64,000 nucleotides of DNA from Patescibacteria group bacterium UBA661 (GCA_002299465.1 DBNX01000018.1:32658-96657); one strand, 5' to 3'; shown: positions 7,916 to 16,334, counted from the stretch's first letter. A program made the numbers and translations. The notes: generated from the letters alone by a model not told the origin.

Positions 7916-9424
7916 TTAAGGTAAAACGACAACAGTGCCGACTGGCAAATCTAGTAATTCAGTCGTGCCGTCAGTACCGACGAGCCCAATCGAGACGGGT
8001 GTCTTGGTTGGTTGGTTGTCCTGTAAAGTATAGACAAAAGATTCGTTACCGACTAATTCAATAAAGCGTTTTGGTAAAGTTGGTACGGCTATCTTGCGCT
8101 CACTTTCAATCGCCACGTCAGCGTTGAGTCCTTCGCGTAGCCAGGTGGGTATTTCCGCTAGGGTGAAGTGCGCTTCAAAATACGCCACGCCGCCAATTCG
8201 GGTGGAGAGGGGGGAGATAAAACTGATGGTGGCCTCGTGTTGACTAGCGGGGTTGGCATCAAAAGTAACTAAGGCTGTATCACCAACATTTATTTTGGTG
8301 ATGTCTACTTCCGGGATATTAGCCCGTAATTCATAATCACCTTCGTAGATGATGGTAATAGTTTTGTCAGAATTAGTGGTTTCACCGACTTTCATAGCCA
8401 CTTCACTGATGCTGCCAGCAAAGGGCGCTCTGATCGTGTAGTCAGAAACGCGAGCAACGCTTGCCCCGAGTCTTGATTCAGCCATGGCTAAGTTTGCCTC
8501 CGCTTGGGCTAGAGTCTCTCTGGTTGGTGGGGCCAGGAGTACAGCTTCGGTTCTTTCTGCTAAACGCAAATTTTCCTCAGCCGCTCGCACTGCGTTTCGT
8601 TCTTCGAGTTGGGAAGAGTTGTAAGCGTTTCTCAAGCTAACGTAAGAAGCCCCACGGCGGTTGGGGATTTCGATTATCCAATCATCATTACGATAAAATT
8701 CGCTGGCGGTTAATTGCATATATAAACCACAAGTGCCGAGCGGTTGAGCGGTGTCCATCGTAGCAGCAAAGGTTCCGGATTCTAGACCAGACAGACGATA
8801 GGAGCGACCAGATACTGCCGAGGAACTATAAAGAGAGATGATATAACGACCCTCTTCAGCACAAAGGTAATTGCCAGTGATGGTAGGTGGAGTGTTTCTA
8901 TTTTCGGGGTCAGTGGGGTAGGCAAATAAATTGGCGGAAAGTAGGTTTTTGCGGGCATTGGCTACGGCTTGGGCAAAATCGGAACGGGTTCGTTCCAGTG
9001 CGATACGGGCAGTGGTGACGTTGGTGCTGGCTACCGCTCGTTCCTCCGCGGTAGCGCCGCGGAGGAGTTGTTGCTTAACTTGCTCGGCATAACGCACTCC
9101 TTCCAGCGCGGCGTTGTAATCAGCGATAGCGGCGTCGTTGGTAAGAGTGGCGATTATTTCGCCCGGAGCTACTGACTCGCCCGCTTGTTTGTAGATGTTG
9201 CGGATAGTACCGTTTACCGGAAAGCCAAGCCTGGCTACTTGGAGAGCTTCAATTTTTCCGGAGATGGTGATGGTTTTTCTAACATCACCTAATTGCACAG
9301 CGGTAGTTTCTGGTGGCGGTTCGTTGGCGATGTTGTATTCTCGCCAGATAAACCAACCAGAAACCGCCACGGCGACAAGCAAAAAGATATACAGCCAGAA
9401 ATGTTTAGCAAAAAGAAGACGCAT
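7916..9424 (-). CDS. MacA/HlyD-like membrane-fusion adaptor with insertion
   Basis: A 502-residue membrane-anchored adaptor: N-terminal membrane helix (about 7-26), first half of a lipoyl-like domain (RLGFPVNGTIRNIYKQAGESV), a helical hairpin, the second lipoyl half (RVSDYTIRAPFAGSISEVAMKVGE) and a beta-barrel. Between the two hairpin helices sits an extra segment of about 100 residues (roughly 170-275) with two cysteines (LCAEEG and GTCGLY) that is not part of classical MacA. In Gram-negative bacteria the hairpin tip meets TolC, and no outer-membrane partner is visible here. It is the first gene of the operon, behind an extended -10 promoter and an AAGG Shine-Dalgarno. Confidence 0.85.
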   Translation of the reverse strand: MRLLFAKHFWLYIFLLVAVAVSGWFIWREYNIANEPPPETTAVQLGDVRKTITISGKIEALQVARLGFPVNGTIRNIYKQAGESVAPGEIIATLTNDAAIADYNAALEGVRYAEQVKQQLLRGATAEERAVASTNVTTARIALERTRSDFAQAVANARKNLLSANLFAYPTDPENRNTPPTITGNYLCAEEGRYIISLYSSSAVSGRSYRLSGLESGTFAATMDTAQPLGTCGLYMQLTASEFYRNDDWIIEIPNRRGASYVSLRNAYNSSQLEERNAVRAAEENLRLAERTEAVLLAPPTRETLAQAEANLAMAESRLGASVARVSDYTIRAPFAGSISEVAMKVGETTNSDKTITIIYEGDYELRANIPEVDITKINVGDTALVTFDANPASQHEATISFISPLSTRIGGVAYFEAHFTLAEIPTWLREGLNADVAIESERKIAVPTLPKRFIELVGNESFVYTLQDNQPTKTPVSIGLVGTDGTTELLDLPVGTVVVLP

Positions 9425-9442
9425 AAATTATTTACCTTGCTC

Positions 9443-9451
9443 AGTATAGCA
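9443..9451 (-). promoter_or_regulatory. Extended -10 promoter of the MacAB-like operon
   Basis: TGC TATACT read on the minus strand, ending 18 bp before the adaptor ATG. No clear -35 box, as is common with extended -10 promoters. Confidence 0.5.
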
Positions 9452-9533
9452 GTTGCTAGGCGATTTTTTCGACGAGGCTGTTTGAAAGTTGATAGCTGGG
9501 GGTGAAATTTTTTGCCAAACTGAGATGGGGATA

Positions 9534-9575
9534 GGCGCGAGCTAGTTTGCCCGGCTGGGCAAACTAGCTCGCGCC
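9534..9575. terminator. Strong hairpin between tRNA-Ile and adaptor gene
   Basis: A perfect 18-bp GC-rich stem (9534-9551 and 9558-9575) with a 6-nt loop, 8 bp past the tRNA-Ile 3' end. It probably stops or protects the tRNA transcript. There is no long T run. Confidence 0.55.
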
Positions 9576-9583
9576 AGAGACAG

Positions 9584-9656
9584 TCCGCCAACCTGGACTC
9601 GAACCAGGGACCACAGAGGTATAAGCTCTGCGCTCTACCAACTGAGCTATTGGCGG
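9584..9656 (-). tRNA. tRNA-Ile with UAU anticodon
   Basis: It folds fully: acceptor CCGCCAA/TTGGCGG, D stem GCTC/GAGC, anticodon stem CAGAG/CTCTG with loop CTTATAC (anticodon UAU, A37), T stem CCTGG/CCAGG with TTCGAGT, and discriminator A. No CCA is encoded. UAU reads AUA directly, while most bacteria use a CAU tRNA modified by TilS. The first pair is C1-G72, which is unusual for an elongator. Confidence 0.88.
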
Positions 9657-9670
9657 AAGTTAATGCGAGA

Positions 9671-9699
9671 ACTATACCGCATCGATTGGGCTAAGACAA
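9671..9699 (-). promoter_or_regulatory. Promoter of tRNA-Ile(UAU)
   Basis: TTGTCT (9694-9699) and TATAGT (9671-9676) with a 17-bp spacer on the minus strand, 14 bp before the mature tRNA 5' end. Confidence 0.65.
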
Positions 9700-9750
9700 A
9701 TTAGTGTCGGGTCCGCGCCGAGACCGACATTTTTTTGGATAAGAAAATCC

Positions 9751-9878
9751 AAAAAAGTAAAGGGGTCGGCAGAGTTAATGCCGACCCCTCTTTAAACGCC
9801 TTCCTCCTTTCGAACGTGGCGTAGTTGCAAAGAACAAACGAAGCTCTGATAAGGTGTGAATATACAGCTAAACTTCGA
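9751..9878 (-). ncRNA. Candidate small RNA downstream of recG
   Basis: A promoter (TTGACA-16-TAAAGT) lies just beyond the recG stop. About 120 nt later comes an 11-bp GC-rich terminator stem (9761-9771 with 9779-9789) followed on the minus strand by TTACTTTTTT. No reading frame of note lies between. The transcript contains a strong Shine-Dalgarno-like AAAGGAGGAAGG near 9805 with no start codon after it. The 8-nt TTCGAAAG overlapping it can pair with CTTTCGAA near the 5' end. It could act as a decoy or antisense RNA. The function is unknown. Confidence 0.5.
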
Positions 9879-9884
9879 AAGCTT

Positions 9885-9912
9885 ACTTTAATAAATTGCC
9901 AATGATTGTCAA
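9885..9912 (-). promoter_or_regulatory. Promoter of the small RNA after recG
   Basis: TTGACA (9907-9912) and TAAAGT (9885-9890) with a 16-bp spacer on the minus strand, directly downstream of the recG stop codon. Confidence 0.55.
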
Positions 9913-9916
9913 CTGC

Positions 9917-12103
9917 CTACTCCAGATGCAGGGATTGACTTAGGACACTAATTTTTTTAGCAATAAGTGGCTGGTCACGGAGTTCGTAATCAGCGGCGAT
10001 AAGTTGTTTGGCTTCTTTTCTAGCAGCTTCAACTAACTTTAAGTTTTTAAGCGCTTCCATTCCTAGGTCAGAGAGACCCCATTGCTTTAGGCCATAGAGC
10101 TCCCCGGCGCCGCGTTGGGTAAGATCGTACTCAGCTAGCGCAAAACCATTTTTGGCTTCAAGTAAGGCGCGTAGTCGCTCTTGAGTTTTACCACTTTTAC
10201 CAACGCTGTCTTTAGAGGTGACAGCAAAACAATAGGGCTGGTGAGTACCGCGAATGACTCGCCCCCGCAATTGGTGTAATTGTGCCAAACCAAAACGTTC
10301 CGCCCCTTCAATAATTATGTTGGTGGCGTTAGGAACATTGACACCCACCTCAACGACGGAAGTGGCAACCAAAATATCAATCTCGTGGGCGAGAAATTTT
10401 TCCATAACGGAAGTTTTTTCACTCGGAGTCATTTTACTATGCAGAATGGCGATGCGGGCATTTTTGAAAATGTTTGTCTGCAAACGTTCGGCTTCTTGTT
10501 TCACTGATTTAAGTTGGAGGGCGGTTTCTTTACTGGGGTCGGGTTCGTCGATGCGAGGGCAAATTACATAGACTTGTCGTCCGGCTTGAAGCTCCTGTCT
10601 GAGGTGAGTGTAAACCTCCTCAATTTTACTGGGGCTGGAGATTTTTGTGATGATCGGTTTGCGACCTTTCGGCATTTCGTCGAGAAGAGAAATGTCCAAA
10701 TCACCATAAATAGTGAGGGCGAGAGTGCGTGGAATGGGCGTGGCGGTCATCGACAAGAGATGGGGCAGACGAGTGTCTTTTTTTGCCAGGGCGCGGCGTT
10801 GGTTGGTACCAAAACGGTGTTGTTCGTCAATAATAACGTAGGCGAGATGTTTGAATTCAATAGTTTTGTAAATCAAGGCGTGAGTGCCAATCACAATCGG
10901 TATCTCGCCATTCTTAATCCACTTGGCGAGTTGTGCTTTGGAAATCCGAGTCGGCTTAGTGGGGTCTGATTTCGAGGGAAACTTGTAACAGCCGCTACCA
11001 GTAATCAATCCAAGAGAAATTGGCAAGTGTTTGAAATATTCAATGAAAGAAGCGAAATGTTGTTTAGCTAAAATTTCGGTCGGTGCCATATAGGCGACTT
11101 GCAAGTTTCCGTATCCGATTTTCTTGCCCAGCCCTTCGGGCGGTAGAGAAGTCGCTACGGCATAGGCGGTAGTGGCAGCCACGGCCGTTTTGCCACTACC
11201 GACATCACCCTCCAGTAATCGAGACAGCGGGTGTTTACCGCCAAAATCTTTGATGATGTCAGCAATCGCGCGGTGTTGTCCGGAGGTGAGTGAAAAAGGA
11301 AAACGTTTAATAAAAGCAGCTAGATGTTCTGGGTCGGTCTTTATTAAATAACTAGAAGCAGCACTTACCGCTGCCCGTTCGCGCGCCTTAGCAGTTTGAA
11401 TGTAGAAAACTTCCTCAAAGGCGAAGCGTTTACGAGCACTCGCCGCGTGATCTTGTTTTTTGGGAGTATGTATCCAGATTAAGGCCGTTGCCAATGAGGG
11501 CAAGTTATAGCGGTTTAAGATGGTTGCAGGAATTGGGTCAGTGAGACGGGTGAGAACACCAGTGGCAAAACATTTTTGCACAGCGTGAAAAATCCACTTG
11601 GAGGTAATGCCTTTCGTCTCACGATAGATAGGGTAAATGGTTTCGTCTAAAGTTTCGGTATTTCTAAAAATGGAATCGTGGCGGTCGATGGGTAAAGTGT
11701 CGAGCTTTTCCACCTCGGGATTGGCTAAATATAATTTGCCGACACTGCCTGTCACGCGGCCGGCCACTTTGACGTACATACCGTCAGTCAACATCTTAGC
11801 CAAGTAGGGTTGGTTGAACCACATAATTTTAATACGAGCGGTGCCATCCTCAACCCAGCCTTCAGAAATTGGCGTGCGACTCTTCCACGACTTGCGAGTG
11901 TTTAAACCACCGAGTTGACCATAAACAACCGCCTCTTGGTCTTTTACGAGTGAACTAACAGACTGAATAGAAGAGATGTCTTCATAGCGTTGGGGAAGGT
12001 GCAGGAGGAGTTGTTCAACGGTATTAAGGTTGAGTTTTTTAAGAGCGCGGCGGTGCGCCTCATCCAGACGAAAGTGAAGTGAAATTAAATCAGTTGGTAA
12101 CAT
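9917..12103 (-). CDS. recG: ATP-dependent DNA helicase RecG
   Basis: A branch-migrating helicase that remodels stalled replication forks and Holliday junctions. The 728-residue product has the N-terminal helix-hairpin and wedge (OB) domain (about 50-160), Walker A GDVGSGKT (about 299), the RecG-type Walker B box DEQHRFG (about 425), motif III TATPIPRTL and C-terminal GAERFGLAQLHQLRGRV. An extended -10 (TGC TATGAT) ends 6 bp before the ATG, so the mRNA is probably leaderless. Confidence 0.95.
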   Translation of the reverse strand: MLPTDLISLHFRLDEAHRRALKKLNLNTVEQLLLHLPQRYEDISSIQSVSSLVKDQEAVVYGQLGGLNTRKSWKSRTPISEGWVEDGTARIKIMWFNQPYLAKMLTDGMYVKVAGRVTGSVGKLYLANPEVEKLDTLPIDRHDSIFRNTETLDETIYPIYRETKGITSKWIFHAVQKCFATGVLTRLTDPIPATILNRYNLPSLATALIWIHTPKKQDHAASARKRFAFEEVFYIQTAKARERAAVSAASSYLIKTDPEHLAAFIKRFPFSLTSGQHRAIADIIKDFGGKHPLSRLLEGDVGSGKTAVAATTAYAVATSLPPEGLGKKIGYGNLQVAYMAPTEILAKQHFASFIEYFKHLPISLGLITGSGCYKFPSKSDPTKPTRISKAQLAKWIKNGEIPIVIGTHALIYKTIEFKHLAYVIIDEQHRFGTNQRRALAKKDTRLPHLLSMTATPIPRTLALTIYGDLDISLLDEMPKGRKPIITKISSPSKIEEVYTHLRQELQAGRQVYVICPRIDEPDPSKETALQLKSVKQEAERLQTNIFKNARIAILHSKMTPSEKTSVMEKFLAHEIDILVATSVVEVGVNVPNATNIIIEGAERFGLAQLHQLRGRVIRGTHQPYCFAVTSKDSVGKSGKTQERLRALLEAKNGFALAEYDLTQRGAGELYGLKQWGLSDLGMEALKNLKLVEAARKEAKQLIAADYELRDQPLIAKKISVLSQSLHLE

Positions 12104-12109
12104 AACGTC

Positions 12110-12118
12110 ATCATAGCA
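12110..12118 (-). promoter_or_regulatory. Extended -10 promoter of recG
   Basis: TGC TATGAT on the minus strand with a 6-bp gap to the recG ATG, which places transcription start at or next to the start codon. Confidence 0.55.
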
Positions 12119-12236
12119 AAAGTCTGAGGAAAAGTTATAGAAGAAGTTTTTTGTGGAGAAGTCTAAATCGATACTAGATAATAGTTTTTGGGTAGGATTG
12201 AGAGGGTAGGCACTCTCGGGACTTTACAAATTTTAT

Positions 12237-12265
12237 TTGACAAATAGCATAAATAATGTTATTAT
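12237..12265 (+). promoter_or_regulatory. Near-consensus promoter before small basic protein gene
   Basis: TTGACA (12237-12242) and TATTAT (12260-12265) with exactly 17 bp between. This is among the best sigma-70-type promoters in the window. Confidence 0.75.
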
Positions 12266-12311
12266 CAAAACGTTGTAAAGTTCTTAAACCAGCAGCAAAA
12301 AAGGAGAAATT

Positions 12312-12569
12312 ATGCTCTGCTGCGCTTATGTCGACGGCAACTTGTTTTTTTTGGCAGCGGTTTCGTCAGTTGGCGAAACCGCTGCCCGTAGCCCCACCCA
12401 ACAGGGTGGTCGCATTCGCCGCAAACCCGCTTTGCGGCGGCGGGGCGGCAAGATCACCAATTTCTGGCTGGACAGCTGGAAGCGTACCCGTTCGCGCGCT
12501 AACGAGAGCAACCACCGGCGGCGGCAGTGCTTTGAGACCAACCGCCGCCTGGGCGTGATTGTCTGGTAG
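12312..12569 (+). CDS. Small arginine-rich protein, unrecognised
   Basis: An 85-residue reading frame behind a near-consensus promoter and an AAGGAGA Shine-Dalgarno 5 nt before the ATG. The N-terminal third is mildly hydrophobic, the rest strongly basic (RRRGGKITNFWLDSWKRTRS, then RRRQCFETNRRLGVIVW). The same stretch forms strong hairpins, for example GGCAGCGGTTTCG pairing with CGAAACCGCTGCC at 12354-12387, so part of its role could be at the RNA level. A terminator follows at 12598. I do not recognise the family. Nucleic-acid binding is a guess from charge only. Confidence 0.55.
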   Translation: MLCCAYVDGNLFFLAAVSSVGETAARSPTQQGGRIRRKPALRRRGGKITNFWLDSWKRTRSRANESNHRRRQCFETNRRLGVIVW

Positions 12570-12597
12570 CGGTAACCGACAAGCCATGCCGATTCAA

Positions 12598-12623
12598 AAC
12601 ACCTTCCTAGGAGGGTGTTTTTT
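12598..12623 (+). terminator. Terminator after small basic protein gene
   Basis: A short stem around TTCCTAGGA, closed by ACACC/GGTGT and followed by six T residues. Confidence 0.65.
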
Positions 12624-12706
12624 CATAAAATTACCAGCTGCATAATTAAGAATTTCTCACGCGGATTTATCCACGGGGTTCAAAACAAGCCCTAGCCATT
12701 TAGTCA

Positions 12707-12734
12707 TTGACGCAACGCGTTGTCGTGGTACTAT
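12707..12734 (+). promoter_or_regulatory. Promoter of the 12.8-kb gene pair
   Basis: TTGACG (12707-12712) and TACTAT (12729-12734) with a 16-bp spacer, about 75 bp before the ATG at 12810. Confidence 0.55.
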
Positions 12735-12809
12735 CTAGGTCAGAGTGGATTGTTCTTTAACAAAACAATCCGTAAACAACTTTTAACTAACTCGTAAAGG
12801 AGTGTTGAG

Positions 12810-13466
12810 ATGCTCACAAAAAAAGTTGAGTTTGACCAAGTTTGGCTTGAGCTTATGTTGGGTAGATACCAAGAGGTCGTCTCGGTCAAGCGGCAGTCTG
12901 CTGACTCCAGAACTTACTGGATATGGATTCAGCTTGTGAAAAAGTCCAAAACAAAGAGTGGCAAAAAAATCTTGGCGGTGCGTTACGGCAACAGCACTGC
13001 CGTCCACTGTGAACTGTTGCCGCTAACAGCTCTCTATCAGACTGTTTGTCCGCCGACCTTGAACAGAGGACAGCAGTTGATCTGGAGTATTTTGCGCCGG
13101 CAGTTTCGTCGTGAATTAGACTTGATTGCGAGTTCGTTTATGACTATCTGTGGGGTGCACTATCCGCCACTTCGACCCAGTCATCTTTTGCCAAGAAAAG
13201 TCCCAGAGCGATTTTTCTCGCTAGCTACACCGGCTGGCACATTGAGTTTTTTGCGTCAAGTTGAGTTTGGTGCGGTCACTCTTGTGCTCGTTTCGGCTAC
13301 TTTGGGACATCCCTTTCGCCAGTCTCTGGAAGAAGGTGTGAACATAAAAATAAGAATAGCCGATGGGACATTTGCCCCATACCTGAAATCGAGCCGAGAG
13401 GAGCGTCTGGTGTTGGCCTTGCGGTCGGCGCTCATTCCGACTGGGCGACCACAGCAACTGTCTTAA
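12810..13466 (+). CDS. Hypothetical protein, 218 residues
   Basis: Not recognised. It is preceded by a promoter and an AAAGGAG Shine-Dalgarno, and followed 15 bp later by a small gene with a strong Shine-Dalgarno, so the two form an operon. The protein is soluble-looking and rich in basic and aromatic residues. It starts with MLTKKVEFDQVWLELMLGRY and has a central RRQFRRELDLIASSFMTICG segment. No membrane helix, signal peptide or catalytic motif is evident. Confidence 0.65.
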   Translation: MLTKKVEFDQVWLELMLGRYQEVVSVKRQSADSRTYWIWIQLVKKSKTKSGKKILAVRYGNSTAVHCELLPLTALYQTVCPPTLNRGQQLIWSILRRQFRRELDLIASSFMTICGVHYPPLRPSHLLPRKVPERFFSLATPAGTLSFLRQVEFGAVTLVLVSATLGHPFRQSLEEGVNIKIRIADGTFAPYLKSSREERLVLALRSALIPTGRPQQLS

Positions 13467-13481
13467 GCTAGGAGGTGTTTT

Positions 13482-13682
13482 ATGGGTACGCAAGCTAGGG
13501 TGAGTCGTTTTCATCAGGAGTTGCAAGCGGTGGTAGAGGTGGCCAACCAGCAATATGATGACAATTACGAAGCACACCAAAAGGCGTTTCGAGTCAGAGA
13601 GAAAGAACTCGATGCTCTCTTTGACAAATATCGGCATCGTTTTAAGGTTGGACTTCCGTACGTTCCGTCACCGCGGCGGTAG
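13482..13682 (+). CDS. Small helical protein, 66 residues
   Basis: Not recognised. The near-perfect Shine-Dalgarno AGGAGGTG lies 6 nt before the ATG. The product is almost entirely charged and helical (HQELQAVVEVANQQYDDNYE, then VREKELDALFDKYRHRF) and may form a coiled coil. A very strong terminator follows, closing an operon with the 218-residue gene upstream. Confidence 0.65.
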   Translation: MGTQARVSRFHQELQAVVEVANQQYDDNYEAHQKAFRVREKELDALFDKYRHRFKVGLPYVPSPRR

Positions 13683-13689
13683 GGCATTT

Positions 13690-13733
13690 AAGCCCCGCTC
13701 GCTGACAACTTTCGTTGTCAGCGAGCGGGGCTT
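13690..13733 (+). terminator. Strong terminator
   Basis: A perfect 20-bp stem (13690-13709 and 13714-13733) with a TTTC loop, then TCTCTTTT. The 240 bp from 13734 to the next gene hold nothing else that I recognise. Confidence 0.85.
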
Positions 13734-13976
13734 TCTCTTTTCAGATATTTAATCTGTCGTATACGGTTGAGATAATTTTATACACACATTTATACGCACA
13801 CTGCTTTTGAATCAATTTTTTGAATAATCATTACTCTACTCGATTGCGCGCAATCTAGTAAAGCCAAGTCGAAAAATGACCGCTGGTCTAATCTTAAAGG
13901 CCGCCTGTTAAGGCTCACCCCTCTTCCTCGTTGGATTTTATATTAGCAAGAGAATCTGGAGCTGGCCCTCGCAAAA

Positions 13977-15035
13977 TCAAAATAATCCAAGACTACCCAC
14001 ATAATCTACCCCGGCTGATCTAACTTCTGTAAATGTACGTAGGGTTCTGGCTGCTCTTAAGAGACCAAAGGTGCCCGCTCCACTAATTTCAACATCATAT
14101 AGAGAAAGTAATCCGCCTGATCTGACACAGATGACCTCCCCTCCAACCTGAGTGAGGATTTCTTCTATCCTGTCTGGAGAAGTACCTTCCTGAAAGCTGA
14201 CCATTAATTTATCCTCAATAAATGTTCCAAATATCAAACTTCTCACCACCCTTACCTCTGCTGAGCCATAGCCCCGACAGGTGGTGGAAAATCTTGTGAC
14301 CAGAAGAGCTATAGTCGGGGAATAGACTTTTTCACTTGGTTTTTCTGGAACTACCAAGGCCGCGCGGAAATAAACATTGGTTTCTTCTGGGTAGGGACCA
14401 ATAATAAGATTTCTGCCGTAAAGAAAATTCCCAGCAACCAGATCACCATCTTTCCCGTCATCAAATAATTGACCAATCTCCCTGACAACTTTTCCGTGCT
14501 CATCAATCTCTTCCACCACCACCGAAATCGCTCGTTCCTGCACACCGGAATATCTAAGACTGAAAAAAACTTCCTGTGACTGATTTACTGAAATAACATC
14601 GGGATGGAACCCTAACGAATTGATGTTTCTTTGCGCTGGCTTGGGGTCTGCTTCCAATTGGCATTGTTCTCTATGTGTTGCGTTCCCAATAAAGCTGCAA
14701 AGAGTGACGTCCTTTTCCGACTGGGCGTAAACAAAATAGCAATAATCTCTTGAGTCGGCGTACTTTATTTCTTCACAACCTGGAATCGCTTGTGGCGCAA
14801 GAGCGGGTGCTGTGATTGCTCCGCTTTCCTGTACTAGTTCTGTATGTACACCAATTTCTTCCGTATCTAGTACTAACGACTCCTCCGCGGCGGGGTTCAT
14901 AACGGTATAGATACCAAAACCAGCCAATACTACAAATAGAAAACTGGCCACTATTACCAGCACAAAAAACCACCGCGAAACGGGTGGCTTTCCAGCAACC
15001 TTATTAACTAGATTTGTGGGCTTGTGATTGTTCAT
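13977..15035 (-). CDS. Membrane-anchored extracytoplasmic protein
   Basis: A 352-residue protein with a short basic N-terminus, one membrane helix (about 20-46, WFFVLVIVASFLFVVLAGFG) and a large outside part. Several cysteines (for example CEEIKYADSRDYCYF, CSF, CQL) may form disulfides. Residues about 150-250 resemble beta-sandwich envelope domains containing FDDGKDGDLVAGNFLYG. The C-terminal 80 residues (LMVSFQEGTSPDRIEEILTQ onward) resemble the propeptide-like inhibitor domain of subtilisin-type proteases, but no protease domain is present. It is probably a surface protein. Disulfide formation could involve the DsbB-like protein encoded at 18.2 kb. Confidence 0.75.
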   Translation of the reverse strand: MNNHKPTNLVNKVAGKPPVSRWFFVLVIVASFLFVVLAGFGIYTVMNPAAEESLVLDTEEIGVHTELVQESGAITAPALAPQAIPGCEEIKYADSRDYCYFVYAQSEKDVTLCSFIGNATHREQCQLEADPKPAQRNINSLGFHPDVISVNQSQEVFFSLRYSGVQERAISVVVEEIDEHGKVVREIGQLFDDGKDGDLVAGNFLYGRNLIIGPYPEETNVYFRAALVVPEKPSEKVYSPTIALLVTRFSTTCRGYGSAEVRVVRSLIFGTFIEDKLMVSFQEGTSPDRIEEILTQVGGEVICVRSGGLLSLYDVEISGAGTFGLLRAARTLRTFTEVRSAGVDYVGSLGLF

Positions 15036-15179
15036 AAAAATAGTTGTTAAAACACTTACTATGTTACCACTTTCTGTCGAGGTTGGTGTTAGAGATATTA
15101 GACACTGTTAGGAAAACTCTTTACCTACGGTAGCCAAGGCACTTTATCAAGCTCCGCGGTGGATAGTCACAGGTAAGAC

Positions 15180-15207
15180 TTGCGTAAAAATGTTGTTATG
15201 TTATATT
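15180..15207 (+). promoter_or_regulatory. Promoter in the long leader region of the ZIP gene
   Basis: TTGCGT (15180-15185) and TATATT (15202-15207) with a 16-bp spacer. It would give a leader of about 150 nt with a small hairpin (GTTCGC/GCGAAC at 15232-15250). I see no known metal riboswitch. The rest of 15036-15365 shows no gene. Confidence 0.4.
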
Positions 15208-15365
15208 CGACAGTAAGAAACATTCTCTCCTGTTCGCGCTAAGTGCGAACTCCAGCCATTTTAAATTACTCAGGTTGGCAGTTTGTTGCTGTGTATGAAA
15301 TCGGAAATTGCGAGTGTTTCTTAGTTAATGTTAATTTAGATTACCAAGTTTAACGGAGCTGATTT

Positions 15366-16220
15366 ATGGAACCAATTGTTTTAGCGACTTTAGTGACGTT
15401 GGGAGCTGGACTCGCTACCGGTATCGGTAGCTTGTTGGCCTTTACCCAAAAGAGACCGAGTGATAAATTCCTGTCTTTTATGCTCGGGTTGTCGGCGGGT
15501 GTGATGTTGTATGTCTCGATGATCGAGATTTTTCAGAAGGCCGTTGGCAGTCTGACAGAAGCAACAGGCAGTGATGGGCAGGGATACTTGTGGGCTACGA
15601 TCGGTTTTTTTGCGGGCTTTATAGTTATCGCCATTATCGACCATGTCTTTGATTACATCCACCAAGATAAAATGGAGGGAGAACCACACACTCACTCACA
15701 CCGACTCCTTAATGAGGATGAAAATGGGCGAACACCACTGGAGCGCACCGCAGAAAGTGTCGAGCGCAAGGGGTTAATGCGGATGGGTGTATTTATGGCA
15801 ATTGCGATTGCCATCCACAACTTTCCGGAAGGATTGGCGACGTTTATGGCGGTGCTCGAAGAGCCAGCTCTCGGTATAGCGATTGCCATAGCGATTGCCA
15901 TCCACAACATTCCAGAAGGGATTGCTGTGTCGATTCCCATTTACCGCGCGACGGGTAGCCGACTTAAAGCTTTTTGGTATTCGTTTGCTTCCGGTCTAGC
16001 TGAGCCAGCCGGAGCGTTGCTCGGCTTCTTTCTCCTCAGCTACTTCATCAACGATTACTTCTTTGGTGTCGTGTTTGCGGGAGTGGCCGGTATCATGGTT
16101 TACGTGGCACTTGACCAGCTCTTGCCGACTGCCCAAAAGTACAATCACCACTTGCCTATAATCGGCGTGTTTGTGGGTATGGCAGTGATGGCTTCTAGCT
16201 TGGTGCTGTTTGCGCTGTAG
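15366..16220 (+). CDS. zupT: ZIP-family metal transporter (ZupT-like)
   Basis: A 284-residue inner-membrane importer of zinc or related divalent metals. The two ZIP signature helices are clear: AIAIHNFPEGLATFMA and AIAIHNIPEGIAVSIPIY, whose His, Asn, Pro and Glu residues form the binuclear metal site. About eight membrane helices are predicted by eye. A histidine-containing cytoplasmic loop (HVFDYIHQDKMEGEPHTHSH) sits between helices 3 and 4. A GGAG Shine-Dalgarno lies 8 nt before the ATG. Confidence 0.92.
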   Translation: MEPIVLATLVTLGAGLATGIGSLLAFTQKRPSDKFLSFMLGLSAGVMLYVSMIEIFQKAVGSLTEATGSDGQGYLWATIGFFAGFIVIAIIDHVFDYIHQDKMEGEPHTHSHRLLNEDENGRTPLERTAESVERKGLMRMGVFMAIAIAIHNFPEGLATFMAVLEEPALGIAIAIAIAIHNIPEGIAVSIPIYRATGSRLKAFWYSFASGLAEPAGALLGFFLLSYFINDYFFGVVFAGVAGIMVYVALDQLLPTAQKYNHHLPIIGVFVGMAVMASSLVLFAL

Positions 16221-16244
16221 GAAGGTAATCTGATTAGAGTTTTA

Positions 16245-16277
16245 AAAGCCCCGTGACGCGAAGCGTCACGGGGCTTT
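16245..16277 (+). terminator. Terminator after ZIP transporter
   Basis: A 15-bp GC-rich stem (16245-16259 and 16263-16277) with a GAA loop and following CTTT. Confidence 0.85.
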
Positions 16278-16305
16278 CTTTGGGTTGTTGTCCGCAAATC
16301 TACTA

Positions 16306-16334
16306 TGTACAAAACCATCTAAATATGCTATAAT
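16306..16334 (+). promoter_or_regulatory. Promoter of small-gene operon at 16.4 kb
   Basis: TGTACA (16306-16311), 17-bp spacer ending in TGC, then TATAAT (16329-16334). It combines a -35 box with an extended -10. Confidence 0.65.

Noticed and set aside
15036..15365. Metal riboswitch before the ZIP transporter
   Set aside because: A promoter and one small hairpin are seen, but none of the conserved sequence of known manganese, nickel-cobalt or zinc-type RNA elements.
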